This document shows, piece after piece, positions 35,853 to 44,136 of a stretch of DNA of 64,000 nucleotides. Source of the DNA: Algoriphagus sp. Y33 (lineage in GTDB: Bacteria; Bacteroidota; Bacteroidia; Cytophagales; Cyclobacteriaceae). Numbering within the stretch: the stretch's first letter is position 1; each line of letters opens with the position of its first letter. The position numbers were made by a program, and so were the translations under genes. The notes beneath the pieces are model-generated. The model worked only from the letters and a program-made list of their open reading frames with translations. It did not search any database and had not been told where the DNA came from. The stretch lies in the NCBI RefSeq assembly GCF_014838715.1, contig NZ_CP061947.1, positions 248,001 to 312,000 of the forward strand, read 5' to 3'.

Positions 35853-36146
35853 ATGATAACTATAACAGCATTCATTCGAGTAAAAAAAAGTAGTGCAGAT
35901 CTTGAAAAATTAACAAGTCTTTTTACCCGACTTATAGAAGAAACCAGAAAAGAGCCAGGTTGTCAAAAATATGAGCTACATGAAGTTACTGACCAACCCG
36001 GACTTTTTATTATGATGGAAGAATGGGCATCAGAAGCCGCGCTTGAAATCCATAATACTTCTAAGCATTTTATGGATTTTGTAACTTCTGCCGAACCTTA
36101 CTTTACTGCTCCCATTGAGGAATTCCAGACCAAGAGAATAATTTGA
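35853..36146 (+). CDS. antibiotic biosynthesis monooxygenase (ABM) domain protein
   Basis: 97 residues, a single ferredoxin-like ABM domain (ITITAFIRVKKSSADLEKLTSLF ... KEPGCQKYELHEV ... FIMMEEWASEAALEIHNTSKHF), the family of cofactor-less quinol monooxygenases such as YgiN. These oxidise or cleave quinols and pair naturally with a quinone reductase such as the preceding MDR gene. Full length for the family. Probably cytoplasmic and dimeric. Confidence 0.92.
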   Translation: MITITAFIRVKKSSADLEKLTSLFTRLIEETRKEPGCQKYELHEVTDQPGLFIMMEEWASEAALEIHNTSKHFMDFVTSAEPYFTAPIEEFQTKRII

Positions 36147-36705
36147 GAATGTTTTTCTTTAGATTTAAAGGGGGGCGTGCCGCTTTAATTGCGGAAACCT
36201 TTTTTTGCACATCAGGGTATCGAACATGATGATATGAACATGTTATGTCCGGGGCACCCATGTGATTGGGAGCGAACTGATTTAACAAAATAGTGTCAAT
36301 TTTTTCAGTTGATTTTCAGATGACGCTTTCGGAATCAAATTCCTTTTTCAGCAGAGAATCACTTGGAAGATAGATACGGGCTACCAATATCGTTGACTTT
36401 GAATTAGGCACCTTATTCAAGGTGTTTTCTGAAGGTTTAGAATCCAATTTCGCATGTGGTATAGTTATCCTTGGCAGTGAATTTACTGCTTAGGGTCAGG
36501 ATAATGGTTGCCACTTTCTTTGGCTTGAAGAAGGGATTTGGTTGAACCGAATATCCAAGTTTAGGGGAGAGAAACATTAAGAGTCGACTTTTTAAATGTT
36601 TAATAGCTTCATGCAGTCTTAATAAAAGCAATTATCATAGAAGACTTGGCGACATGATTGATTACTGATTGTTCTATTTTAAATTCCAATCCTGAGGAAA
36701 TAGAA

Positions 36706-36741
36706 TTTCTCATATATGAGAAAGTTATAATAAAGTAGAAT
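36706..36741. promoter_or_regulatory. tandem enhancer (UAS) of sigma-54 promoter P3
   Basis: TTTCTCATATATGAGAAA (36706-36723) is a perfect 18-bp palindrome, followed directly by the degenerate GTTATAATAAAGTAGAAT (36724-36741). First base exactly 90 bp before the promoter GG. Confidence 0.82.
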
Positions 36742-36794
36742 TTTTACGCCATTAAAAATTACATAAACTACTGAATATAAGCATTTTATAAACA

Positions 36795-36810
36795 TGGCAC
36801 AATAATAGTA
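36795..36810 (+). promoter_or_regulatory. sigma-54 promoter P3
   Basis: TGGCACAATAATAGTA: GG-N10-GT. CTGA (36771-36774) starts 25 bp upstream of the GG. Points to the hydrolase at 37072. Confidence 0.78.
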
Positions 36811-37071
36811 AATAAATGTTTGATGATAGATCAACAGAGATGGATTTGTTATAATAAAATGGGTTTCAGAATCAGTGTTTAATTTCGTTTTATGCCGTGC
36901 AAATTATTATTATTAAGAAATGGAAAGTCCTTTCAATGCCAATCAGTGTGTCCATTTATATTTAGGTTAGATAATTCATTTATTTTAATTTCCAGCTATA
37001 GTTATAATCTACTTCAGTATTTGTTATATAATTTCAACCCTTATTAAATTATTAATTCAAATTAAAAAGTT

Positions 37072-37725
37072 ATGAACAAAATCCCAAAAATTGGACTTGA
37101 AGGACTGCTTCGTCCGGAAGACAGTATCGTAGTGCTAATCGATCACCAACCGTTTCAAGTTGCTAATTTGCATAGCCACGAACCTACACTTATTATTAAC
37201 AATACAATAGGGCTTTCTAAAGCCACAAAAGTATTTAATGTACCAACTATTCTTACTACAGTTACCGAAGAACGAGGAGGATATATCCTTAAAGGTATTC
37301 AAGACGTATTCCCGGAGCAGAAACCTATTAACAGAACCTTTATCAATACTTGGGAGGATCCTGCAGTTACTGATATTGTAAAAGAAAGTGGTCGCAAACA
37401 ACTGATTTTAGCGGGGTTATGGACGGAAGTTTGTGTTGCAATGCCCGCAATCCAGGCTTTGGGGGAAGGATATGATGTGTTCGTAGTTACAGATGCCTGT
37501 GGTTCTGTTTCGGCAGAAGCTCATGATATGGCTGTTCGTAGAATGGTTCAGGTAGGAATTGTGCCAATCAATTGGTTGGCTGTGGTTTCAGAATGGCAGC
37601 GTGATTGGGCTCGAATGGAAACAGCATCTCAATTGGGTCCTATTCTGTTTGATCATGGTGGAGGAAGTGGTGTAGCACTTGCCTGGGAGCTGCAGTTACT
37701 TGCAACAACTCCCCCACAACAATAA
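37072..37725 (+). CDS. isochorismatase-family cysteine hydrolase (YcaC-like), cytoplasmic
   Basis: 217 residues with no signal peptide. Catalytic Asp24 (VVLIDHQPF) and nucleophile Cys121 (LAGLWTEVCVAMPA) are in place, with the conserved TTVTEERGG and INTWED loops. The YcaC-like subgroup hydrolyses small amides or related bonds; substrate unknown. First gene after sigma-54 promoter P3, with an R element and an NTF2-like gene downstream. A secreted paralogue lies at 49562 behind an equivalent promoter. Confidence 0.93.
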   Translation: MNKIPKIGLEGLLRPEDSIVVLIDHQPFQVANLHSHEPTLIINNTIGLSKATKVFNVPTILTTVTEERGGYILKGIQDVFPEQKPINRTFINTWEDPAVTDIVKESGRKQLILAGLWTEVCVAMPAIQALGEGYDVFVVTDACGSVSAEAHDMAVRRMVQVGIVPINWLAVVSEWQRDWARMETASQLGPILFDHGGGSGVALAWELQLLATTPPQQ

Positions 37726-37840
37726 TATTTAATAACGAAATAGATTGTATAAGGTGCCAAAGGCTGTTTCAGGATTTTTTGCAGCTTTTGGTTGTCCTTT
37801 AGACCCCTTTGTAAATATTTTATTATAATAATTAGTTTAT

Positions 37841-37958
37841 ATGAAATCGTGCCTGCCTGAGGCAGACAGGCATGTCGTAGACGGCACAGAGAGGGATGAT
37901 TATAAACCCAGCGAGATTCCATATGACCACTGAAGAACAATTATAAACATATAAACAT
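37841..37958 (+). repeat. R element copy 4, leader of the NTF2-like gene
   Basis: ATGAAATCGTGC, inserted hairpin (CTGCCTGAGGCAGACAGG), CATGTCG-TAGA-CGGC hairpin, core GGGATGATTAT, 3' arm GCGAGATTCCATATGACC, tail AACAATTATAAACATATAAA plus CAT. The ATG of the next gene follows. Confidence 0.85.
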
Positions 37959-38315
37959 ATGAATAATGACCTATCCCTTCTCATGGAAGAAAATCTGGCT
38001 CAGGTATGGAGCCAAAGAGATGCTTTTGCAAGATTGCGATCCATTCAAACTATCTACACTGCTGATAGTACTTTATATCATGTAGGGCATAAAATTACAG
38101 GGCATAAGTCAATCAATGAAAGTGTGAATCATGTGCTGGAAAATATGCCTTCGGAGTTTTCTTTTTTTAAACTTAAACCAGTTGTTATCAATAACAACAT
38201 GGGAAGGTTGCTCTGGGGAATGGGACCAAATAAAGAATCAATTGTAGCAACAGGAATGGATATCGCTGTCTTTAAAGATGGAAAAATAGAATCATTATAT
38301 GTGTTTCTTGACTGA
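37959..38315 (+). CDS. NTF2-like / SnoaL-like protein
   Basis: 118 residues forming one NTF2-like fold (cone-shaped alpha+beta pocket): helix EENLAQVWSQRDAFARLRSIQTIYT broken by turns, ADSTLYHVGHKITGHKSINE, then strands ending in AVFKDGKIESLYVFLD. Members are small enzymes or ligand-binding proteins in the cytoplasm. The start codon is provided by R element copy 4. A second NTF2-like gene lies at 41179. Confidence 0.88.
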   Translation: MNNDLSLLMEENLAQVWSQRDAFARLRSIQTIYTADSTLYHVGHKITGHKSINESVNHVLENMPSEFSFFKLKPVVINNNMGRLLWGMGPNKESIVATGMDIAVFKDGKIESLYVFLD

Positions 38316-38328
38316 TGAAAATTGAAGT

Positions 38329-38520
38329 ATGAAAAAGCAAACCAGTTTTTCAACAAAAGGACAACGAGCTGATATCGGCGATTTAACAATTCATCGATTA
38401 TTGGCGAATAGGTATCCCGAAGCTGAAGATCCATTTGTAATGGATAGTTTAACTGAAATAGGGGATGCTTGCAGCGACTTCTATTTGGGGAAATATGGGC
38501 AAATAATTCAAAAAAGGTAG
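38329..38520 (+). pseudogene. pirin-like N-terminal fragment
   Basis: 63 codons. The beginning, STKGQRADIGDLTIHRLLAN followed by RYPEAEDPFV, resembles the start of pirin-family proteins (RADIG...RLLANRY...GPFV), but the metal-binding cupin that should follow is missing and the last 25 residues match nothing I know. Probably the relic of a pirin gene; a complete pirin gene is present at 45433. It begins 13 bp after the NTF2-like gene. Confidence 0.55.
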
Positions 38521-38528
38521 TTAAGAGA

Positions 38529-38642
38529 ATGATTGTTAATAAATCTGATCAGATTAAATTAGCCGTCTTGCTAATATTGGCCATCCTGATAATTATTAGT
38601 ATATGGTGTGGTGTAAGAGATGAATTTACTAATAGAATATAG
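38529..38642 (+). CDS. possible 37-residue single-span membrane protein
   Basis: Starts 8 bp after the pirin fragment. Lys/Asp-rich start (MIVNKSDQIK), one strong hydrophobic helix (LAVLLILAILIIISIW) and a polar C-terminal tail (CGVRDEFTNRI). Composition and topology look real rather than random, but the length gives limited proof. Confidence 0.45.
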   Translation: MIVNKSDQIKLAVLLILAILIIISIWCGVRDEFTNRI

Positions 38643-38747
38643 GTTGATCGCATTGGTTAGGGTAGGATATAACTCTAACCTTTGAAGCTAGAGTTTTCCA
38701 AATAACCTAATGCTATTTTATTATATAAATTAACCAATAATATAAAC

Positions 38748-39704
38748 ATGAAAATAAATGTGCTCCTGTTGTTAGTAGTCCTAATAAATATTAGCTGTAG
38801 TTCAAAAATTAGGACTACAGATAGAATGCATGGGAATCGTATAGGGTTTTTCGATGAAAACAGTATGAGTCTTTGTGTATTAAACGAAAACGATGGTAGT
38901 ATTAAATCCTTAGTAAACATTGAGGAGTCGTCAAGTGGCCTATACCGACGAACTGTGTGGAGCCCAGACGGTAGCCAATTTGCTTTCACCGGAACAGTAG
39001 ATGGCGTTAGAGGTACCTATATAGTCGATGCTGATGGAAGTAATAGAGAATTGGTGCTCAAACCAAAAGGAAAATCAGATGAAGGTGTTTTGGAATGGCA
39101 TAGGGATTTAAAGCTCATTTTTGTGTTGAAAAACATAGATGGTAATGCAGAGATATACAGTGTAAAAGATAGTTTGAACCTTACAAATCTTACCAAATCG
39201 CCGAGTTGGGAGTTTTTTCCAACGGTGTTTCCCGATGGCCGTATAGCTTTTGTCTCGAACATAGATGAAAAAGAGAGTGTTGAAAATTCGACATTTAAGG
39301 ATGTATATGTTTTAGATCCCGACAGTACAGGCTTTAAATTTTTATTGTCCTTGGAGGGGATGAGTATGGAGAGCGTGTCGACTACAGGAATATTTCCGGA
39401 TATTTCACCGGATGGAAAATTGATGTGCTTTACATTAAAAGGAGATATATACATCATAGATACTGACGGTAAAAATAGTAGGAATATTACCGACACACCC
39501 AACCTAACAGAATTGACACCCTCATTTTCTTTAGACGGAAAATCAATAGTGTACAGTGGAGCAAGCCAGTCCGAAACCGATTTTCTCTCTGGTAATAAAC
39601 CCACTATGAATTTGTTTAAGATCGATCTCCAAACGTTGGAAAAAGAACAACTTACTTTTGGTGAGAATAATTATTTTACTCATCCCTTATATCAACCATA
39701 TTAA
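38748..39704 (+). CDS. TolB/PD40-type beta-propeller lipoprotein
   Basis: 318 residues with a lipoprotein signal (KINVLLLLVVLINISCSSK; Cys in ISCS). The rest is a series of WD40-like/PD40 blades: VWSPDGSQFAFTG, FPDGRIAFVSN, ISPDGKLMCFT, FSLDGKSIVYSG, each followed by a Asp-x-Asp-Gly-x-Asn type turn (YIVDADGSNREL, YIIDTDGKNSRN). An envelope-anchored propeller, likely for protein or glycan interaction. Function is not deducible. Confidence 0.85.
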   Translation: MKINVLLLLVVLINISCSSKIRTTDRMHGNRIGFFDENSMSLCVLNENDGSIKSLVNIEESSSGLYRRTVWSPDGSQFAFTGTVDGVRGTYIVDADGSNRELVLKPKGKSDEGVLEWHRDLKLIFVLKNIDGNAEIYSVKDSLNLTNLTKSPSWEFFPTVFPDGRIAFVSNIDEKESVENSTFKDVYVLDPDSTGFKFLLSLEGMSMESVSTTGIFPDISPDGKLMCFTLKGDIYIIDTDGKNSRNITDTPNLTELTPSFSLDGKSIVYSGASQSETDFLSGNKPTMNLFKIDLQTLEKEQLTFGENNYFTHPLYQPY

Positions 39705-39757
39705 GAGTATTATGACTGTCTTTAAAATAAATATTGTAAAATAAAATACTATTAATA

Positions 39758-40711
39758 ATGAAAACGATTTACACTCTGGCATTTCTACTGATTTCTCCTA
39801 TTATATGTGCTCAAAATAGTGAGAAACATGTAATTCAAAATGAATTTCAGTTGACAGGGGATGTTGTTTACTTTCCCCTGACGATTGTAGATTCTTATCC
39901 CTTTATTTCAGGTGAAATCAACGGAGTTAAAGGAAAATTTATGTTTGATACTGGACATAAAGAAGCTTTATCTATTAATAATAATATTGTTCCACTCACC
40001 GCCCAAAAGGAGATAGGTGGAGGCTCTACCGGAAGCGGCCAGAAGTTTAGAAGGTATACCAATGATATTATAGAGGAGGTGATTTTAGTAAACGGCCTAC
40101 ATTTTCAAAATCTTAAGCAAGTCCCAAGTGCCAATTACGATTTTTTACAAAATGGCATCACTCCTGATTGCATAGGATATATAGGACATAACTTTTTCAA
40201 CGGATATCTTTTTAAACTAGATTATACCAAAAGGATGCTAACTTTTTATAAAAATACCTCTATAAGAGAAGATTCAAAAGATTTTCTAAATGGAGAAAAA
40301 GTAGTAACCGTATTAGACTTTGAAATTAGAAGACAGCCCAATTTTCCAATGATAAAAGTAGAAGTATATGATGTTGAGATGCTTGCATCATTTGACACAG
40401 GAGGTTCTAATGGAAGTTTAGAAATAACTGATAGCGATGCTGAAAAACTAATGAAGAAAAAAGCTCTTATCGATTATGGGAAAGATGGTTCCGGTGACAA
40501 TTTGTATTCTTTGAATAAAGTTAAAATGAACCCACAGCTGACTGTCAATCTCATAGGTGTTTATAGAGATTCCACAGATTATGATAGCCCGGTTAGAAGA
40601 GCTTTGGGGATAACAGAGGATAATGATTTAACCTTCGCTTTCCGATTTCTGGCTAAGTATAAAACGGTTTGGGATTATGAGCATAAAAAAATCTATGTAT
40701 TGGAGTACTAA
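39758..40711 (+). CDS. secreted aspartyl protease-like protein
   Basis: 317 residues with a signal peptide (TIYTLAFLLISPIICAQ). Two D-T-G motifs, GKFMFDTGHKEAL near residue 67 and ASFDTGGSNGS near 212, each followed by a hydrophobic strand, indicate two retropepsin-like lobes as in bacterial pepsin/retropepsin homologues common in Bacteroidota. It would act in the periplasm or at the cell surface. It follows the PD40 lipoprotein by 53 bp. Confidence 0.8.
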   Translation: MKTIYTLAFLLISPIICAQNSEKHVIQNEFQLTGDVVYFPLTIVDSYPFISGEINGVKGKFMFDTGHKEALSINNNIVPLTAQKEIGGGSTGSGQKFRRYTNDIIEEVILVNGLHFQNLKQVPSANYDFLQNGITPDCIGYIGHNFFNGYLFKLDYTKRMLTFYKNTSIREDSKDFLNGEKVVTVLDFEIRRQPNFPMIKVEVYDVEMLASFDTGGSNGSLEITDSDAEKLMKKKALIDYGKDGSGDNLYSLNKVKMNPQLTVNLIGVYRDSTDYDSPVRRALGITEDNDLTFAFRFLAKYKTVWDYEHKKIYVLEY

Positions 40712-40751
40712 CTATAACCATTAATAAGTTTCTCAAATAAATTATACAACT

Positions 40752-41168
40752 ATGAACATGCAAAGACAAGCAACAGCCGTATGGAACGGCACGATTAAAG
40801 AAGGCAAAGGAAACCTGACTTCCCAAAGTGGGATTTTAAAACAGACTCCTTACACTTTTGTCTCCCGTTTTGAAAACGGAACAGGCACCAACCCCGAAGA
40901 ACTGATGGCAGCGGCGCATGCAGGCTGTTTTACTATGAAACTGAGTGCTGATCTCACCTCCGCAGGCTACACTCCTGAGGAACTGACCACGACATCAACT
41001 ATCACATTGGATAATGGTGTGATCACAAAATCTGATTTGGTTTTGACTGCAAAAATTCCAGGTATTACGGAAGAGGATTTTCAAAAATTAGCAAAATCTG
41101 CAGAAGAAACCTGTCCCGTAAGCAACGCATACAATCTAAAAATATCACTAAAGACAACCTTACTGTAA
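40752..41168 (+). CDS. osmC: OsmC family peroxiredoxin
   Basis: 138 residues, full length for the OsmC subfamily. The two redox cysteines are Cys59 ([10 protein letters not shown]) and Cys121 ([10 protein letters not shown]), and [10 protein letters not shown] is the usual family signature. It reduces organic hydroperoxides in the cytoplasm using lipoyl or thiol donors. It starts a tight run with the NTF2-like gene at 41179 (10-bp gap). Confidence 0.93.
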   Translation: MNMQRQATAVWNGTIKEGKGNLTSQSGILKQTPYTFVSRFENGTGTNPEELMAAAHAGCFTMKLSADLTSAGYTPEELTTTSTITLDNGVITKSDLVLTAKIPGITEEDFQKLAKSAEETCPVSNAYNLKISLKTTLL

Positions 41169-41178
41169 ATTAAGAATT

Positions 41179-41553
41179 ATGAACAATAAAGAAATCGTAT
41201 TAAAAGCAATGAATGAATTGTTCCACGAAAAAGACAGTACGGCCATCGAACGGTATTGGCATGAATCCTACCAACAGCACAACCCATCGATGATCAATGG
41301 CCATGAAGGACTTAGAAAGCTCTTACCTGTTTTAGATTCAGGTTTTAAGTGGCAGCCCGGTATTATAGTGGAAGAAAATGATATCGTGATCACGCATAGC
41401 CTGGTACATGGTTGGGGTCCGGCTCCCGTTATAGTGGTTGATATATTCCGATTAGAAGATGGGAAAATCGCAGAGCATTGGGATGTGGTGCAAGAAGAGA
41501 TTCCTGCTTCAAAATCTGCCAATGGAAATGGGATGACTTCCGTAAGGCTGTAA
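41179..41553 (+). CDS. SnoaL-like/NTF2 family protein
   Basis: 124 residues of the SnoaL-like ester-cyclase type: NELFHEKDSTAIERYWHESYQQHNP, a His/Asp-lined pocket (ITHSLVHGW) and the characteristic IFRLEDGKIAEHWDVVQEEI end. Such small proteins are often encoded with oxidoreductases and may bind hydrophobic metabolites. It is in the same transcript as osmC. Confidence 0.9.
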   Translation: MNNKEIVLKAMNELFHEKDSTAIERYWHESYQQHNPSMINGHEGLRKLLPVLDSGFKWQPGIIVEENDIVITHSLVHGWGPAPVIVVDIFRLEDGKIAEHWDVVQEEIPASKSANGNGMTSVRL

Positions 41554-41577
41554 AAATGCATAATAAAGCTCAGTGAA

Positions 41578-43071
41578 ATGAAAATAATCAAGATCGTTAT
41601 ACTACTTCTCTTAATCTGTAGCAGCTATTCTTATGCTGAGCAAAAGCCCTTCATGGATTATGTGCTTAGCTGGGATGGTGAATCTTCTATTTTAAAGGTT
41701 GAACTCACCTATTCTGCTTCTCAAAAAGACAGTACCGTCTTTATATTCGGAGACCCGGATTTTGGTGGACAACATGATATATTTAACGTGGTCAAAAATA
41801 TTCGTGCTACCAAACCTGAAGTGCTCAGGATTGATGAAGCGAACAGGCGAATCACCACATACCATAACGGTGCAAAAAAACACAGTATCAGCTATGAAAT
41901 ACACAGTTCATTTAATGATGACAAACCGACTGTAACAACACAAACGGAACTGTTCAGACCTGTAATCACCAAAGGAATATTGACCTTGGTAAATTTACAG
42001 TTTGCCTTAGACGTAACTGATGAAAGTAATCCTTTGGTATCTTTCAGATGGCGTAAATATCCTGAAAATTTCACTTATTTCAATTCCGTCCATCCGTCCG
42101 AGAAAAATCCATTAGAAAAACTTTCAGCTCAATACGACGACCTTTCAGATCTCATATACTTTGTTATAGGAGATAATATTGAGGTGAAGGAATACAACGT
42201 GATGGGTGTCCCTTACTATTGCGTCACCACTAATGAAGATAAATATGGAAATGATCTTCAAGGAAATTTCATTCCTTTTTTTGAAAGCTATTTTCCGAGT
42301 ATCCACAGGTTCTGGAAGGATGCCGATTTCCCGTTCTATTTTTTAGCCGTCACGGCACTACAAAACAATCAAAAAGAAATTGGAGCTGGCGGTTTTGGGA
42401 TCAAGAACGGCTTTGTAATGAAGCTGGGAAAAAAATTTGACACAAGGGTAAAGTACGTTACGGCGCATGAAACTTCTCACAGCTGGATAGGAAGCAAGAT
42501 GATGTTAGGTAATGACAGCTTTGATAATCAATGGTTTGGTGAAGGGTTTAACGATTATATCACCATCATTAATTTGGCAAACAGCAAAATTTACGATGAG
42601 GAGGACTTTCTATATTACCTGAATGAAGAGACTTTAAAACGACATTACGAAAGCAACGTCAAAGGTGTACACAATGACTCCATTGCTGCGAAATACTGGA
42701 CGGATTATAGCAACTACGGTGTGCTTCCTTACAGACGGGGATGCATCTACGCTTTTTACCTTGATAACCAGATCAGGTTAGCGTCGAATGGAAAATTCAC
42801 CATTAGGAATATGCTACTTGACCTGTATGAGTTTAGAAAGGAAAAAAAGCAGGATGAGGTGTTAACGGTTGATGATTTTATCAACATAGGTGCAACATAC
42901 CTGGATAAAAAAGAGCTGGAAGAGCAGATAGCACATTATATGATAGCAGGACAGCCCATTGATTTTAATACTATAAAACTTATTCATGAATTTAGTATTG
43001 AATTCAACGATAATATACCGAAAGTAAGCTTAACTGAGAATGCCGATCTGTCAAAAATATATCAATGGTGA
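41578..43071 (+). CDS. secreted M1/M61-like metallopeptidase
   Basis: 497 residues with a signal peptide (KIIKIVILLLLICSSYSYAE). The zinc site is clear: His297-Glu298-x-x-His301 in AHETSHSWIGS, with Glu322 in WFGEGFNDY as third ligand; the GAGGFGIKNGF segment resembles the substrate-binding loop of the M1/M61 clan. It probably removes N-terminal residues in the periplasm or outside. It begins 24 bp after the SnoaL-like gene. Confidence 0.82.
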   Translation: MKIIKIVILLLLICSSYSYAEQKPFMDYVLSWDGESSILKVELTYSASQKDSTVFIFGDPDFGGQHDIFNVVKNIRATKPEVLRIDEANRRITTYHNGAKKHSISYEIHSSFNDDKPTVTTQTELFRPVITKGILTLVNLQFALDVTDESNPLVSFRWRKYPENFTYFNSVHPSEKNPLEKLSAQYDDLSDLIYFVIGDNIEVKEYNVMGVPYYCVTTNEDKYGNDLQGNFIPFFESYFPSIHRFWKDADFPFYFLAVTALQNNQKEIGAGGFGIKNGFVMKLGKKFDTRVKYVTAHETSHSWIGSKMMLGNDSFDNQWFGEGFNDYITIINLANSKIYDEEDFLYYLNEETLKRHYESNVKGVHNDSIAAKYWTDYSNYGVLPYRRGCIYAFYLDNQIRLASNGKFTIRNMLLDLYEFRKEKKQDEVLTVDDFINIGATYLDKKELEEQIAHYMIAGQPIDFNTIKLIHEFSIEFNDNIPKVSLTENADLSKIYQW

Positions 43072-43133
43072 TGACAATAGTACACAGTAATTTAACCATA
43101 TAAAATTAACGATTATTTTAAACAGATTTAAAA

Positions 43134-43448
43134 ATGAAAAACAAACTAACAGGAAACAGATATATAATGGATGTAGGCGTTTTGAAAACCGAACTCTACT
43201 TCGAAACTGATGAATCCATGGTCTTTACTGTAATAGAAGGAGGAGGTTTAACCGAAACCGGTTATGTAGAGAAGGTAGAGACTACCATTGCTGAAGTTCG
43301 TCCGCAGGTATATATGGTGGCATGGAAGGAAATATCCGGTGCTACCGTAACGCATGTGGAAGATCATGAAAATGGCATCATCTATAGCAATGCAACCTTG
43401 CCGGATGGTAGTTTTTATACCATGAAAGGAACAATTAAGCCATCATAG
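43134..43448 (+). CDS. MoaF-like domain protein
   Basis: 104 residues, a lipocalin-like beta-barrel of the MoaF-related type (FETDESMVFTVIEG; VRPQVYMVAWKEISGATVTH; NGIIYSNATLPDGSFYTMKG). No signal peptide. Proteins of this kind probably bind small aromatic or hydrophobic molecules. It is followed 19 bp later by a nitroreductase gene, so they are likely co-transcribed. Confidence 0.8.
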   Translation: MKNKLTGNRYIMDVGVLKTELYFETDESMVFTVIEGGGLTETGYVEKVETTIAEVRPQVYMVAWKEISGATVTHVEDHENGIIYSNATLPDGSFYTMKGTIKPS

Positions 43449-43467
43449 AATTAAAGATTGGAAGAAA

Positions 43468-44097
43468 ATGGAATTAATAGAAGCATTACAATGGCGGTAT
43501 GCCACCAAGAAATATAGTAGCAAAAGAGTATCTGAAGACATATTGGAAAGGATCATCACGGCGATCAACCTTTCCGCATCTTCATTTGGAATCCAACCCT
43601 ATAAGATTTTGATAGTTGAAAACCCTGATGTAAGGAAAAAATTGAGTGCCTATTCATTTAATCCACAAATTACAGAAGCTTCCCGCTTATTGGTATTCGC
43701 CGCATTCGATTCGATCAAACCGGAGACAATTGAAAAGTACATTGAGTTGATTTCCAAGGAGCGTGAAATACCTGTGGAGAGTTTGGCAGTCTTCAAGGAA
43801 AAAGCACTGAATGGATTATTACTGAAAACTGACGAAGAAAATGTTATTTGGGCGACAAAACAGGCTTACATCGCTTTGGGTACCGGATTGATAGCCGCAG
43901 CAGCGGAAAAGGTTGACGCAACACCTATGGAAGGGTTTAACCCGGAGCATTTTGATGAGTTGTTGGGATTAAAAGAAAAGGGGTTGAAAAGTGTTGTGTT
44001 GATGGCATTGGGTTATCGTGATGAAGAAAATGATTCCAATGCCCTGCTGAAAAAAGTAAGGTGGCCAAAAGAAGATTTTGTGATAACCATTAAATAA
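43468..44097 (+). CDS. nitroreductase family NAD(P)H-dependent oxidoreductase
   Basis: 209 residues. FMN-binding signatures ALQWRYATKKYSSKRV, SSFGIQPYKILIV and GTGLIAAAAEKVDATPMEGF fit the NfsB/YodC-like nitroreductases, and VVLMALGYRDEEND ends the fold. They reduce nitroaromatics, quinones or enones in two-electron steps, which suits the detoxification theme of this region. Full length. Confidence 0.93.
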   Translation: MELIEALQWRYATKKYSSKRVSEDILERIITAINLSASSFGIQPYKILIVENPDVRKKLSAYSFNPQITEASRLLVFAAFDSIKPETIEKYIELISKEREIPVESLAVFKEKALNGLLLKTDEENVIWATKQAYIALGTGLIAAAAEKVDATPMEGFNPEHFDELLGLKEKGLKSVVLMALGYRDEENDSNALLKKVRWPKEDFVITIK

Positions 44098-44136
44098 ACA
44101 GTAAGGAATTCAAAATATTTTAAAGTGAATTTGAAT

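Larger units (their letters stand above)
36147..37071. other. intergenic, about 920 bp, with sigma-54 promoter P3
   Basis: The first 550 bp show no gene (short minus-strand frames only). The enhancer and promoter P3 lie at 36706-36810, and the remaining 260 bp are the leader of the isochorismatase gene. Confidence 0.55.

Noticed and set aside
36437..36631. 64-codon minus-strand frame in the intergenic region before P3
   Set aside because: No start context, no domain, and no codon pattern distinguishing it from the AT-rich background.
39017..39604. 195-codon minus-strand frame
   Set aside because: Antisense to the PD40 propeller gene; Ser/Leu-rich composition is a by-product of the plus-strand repeats.
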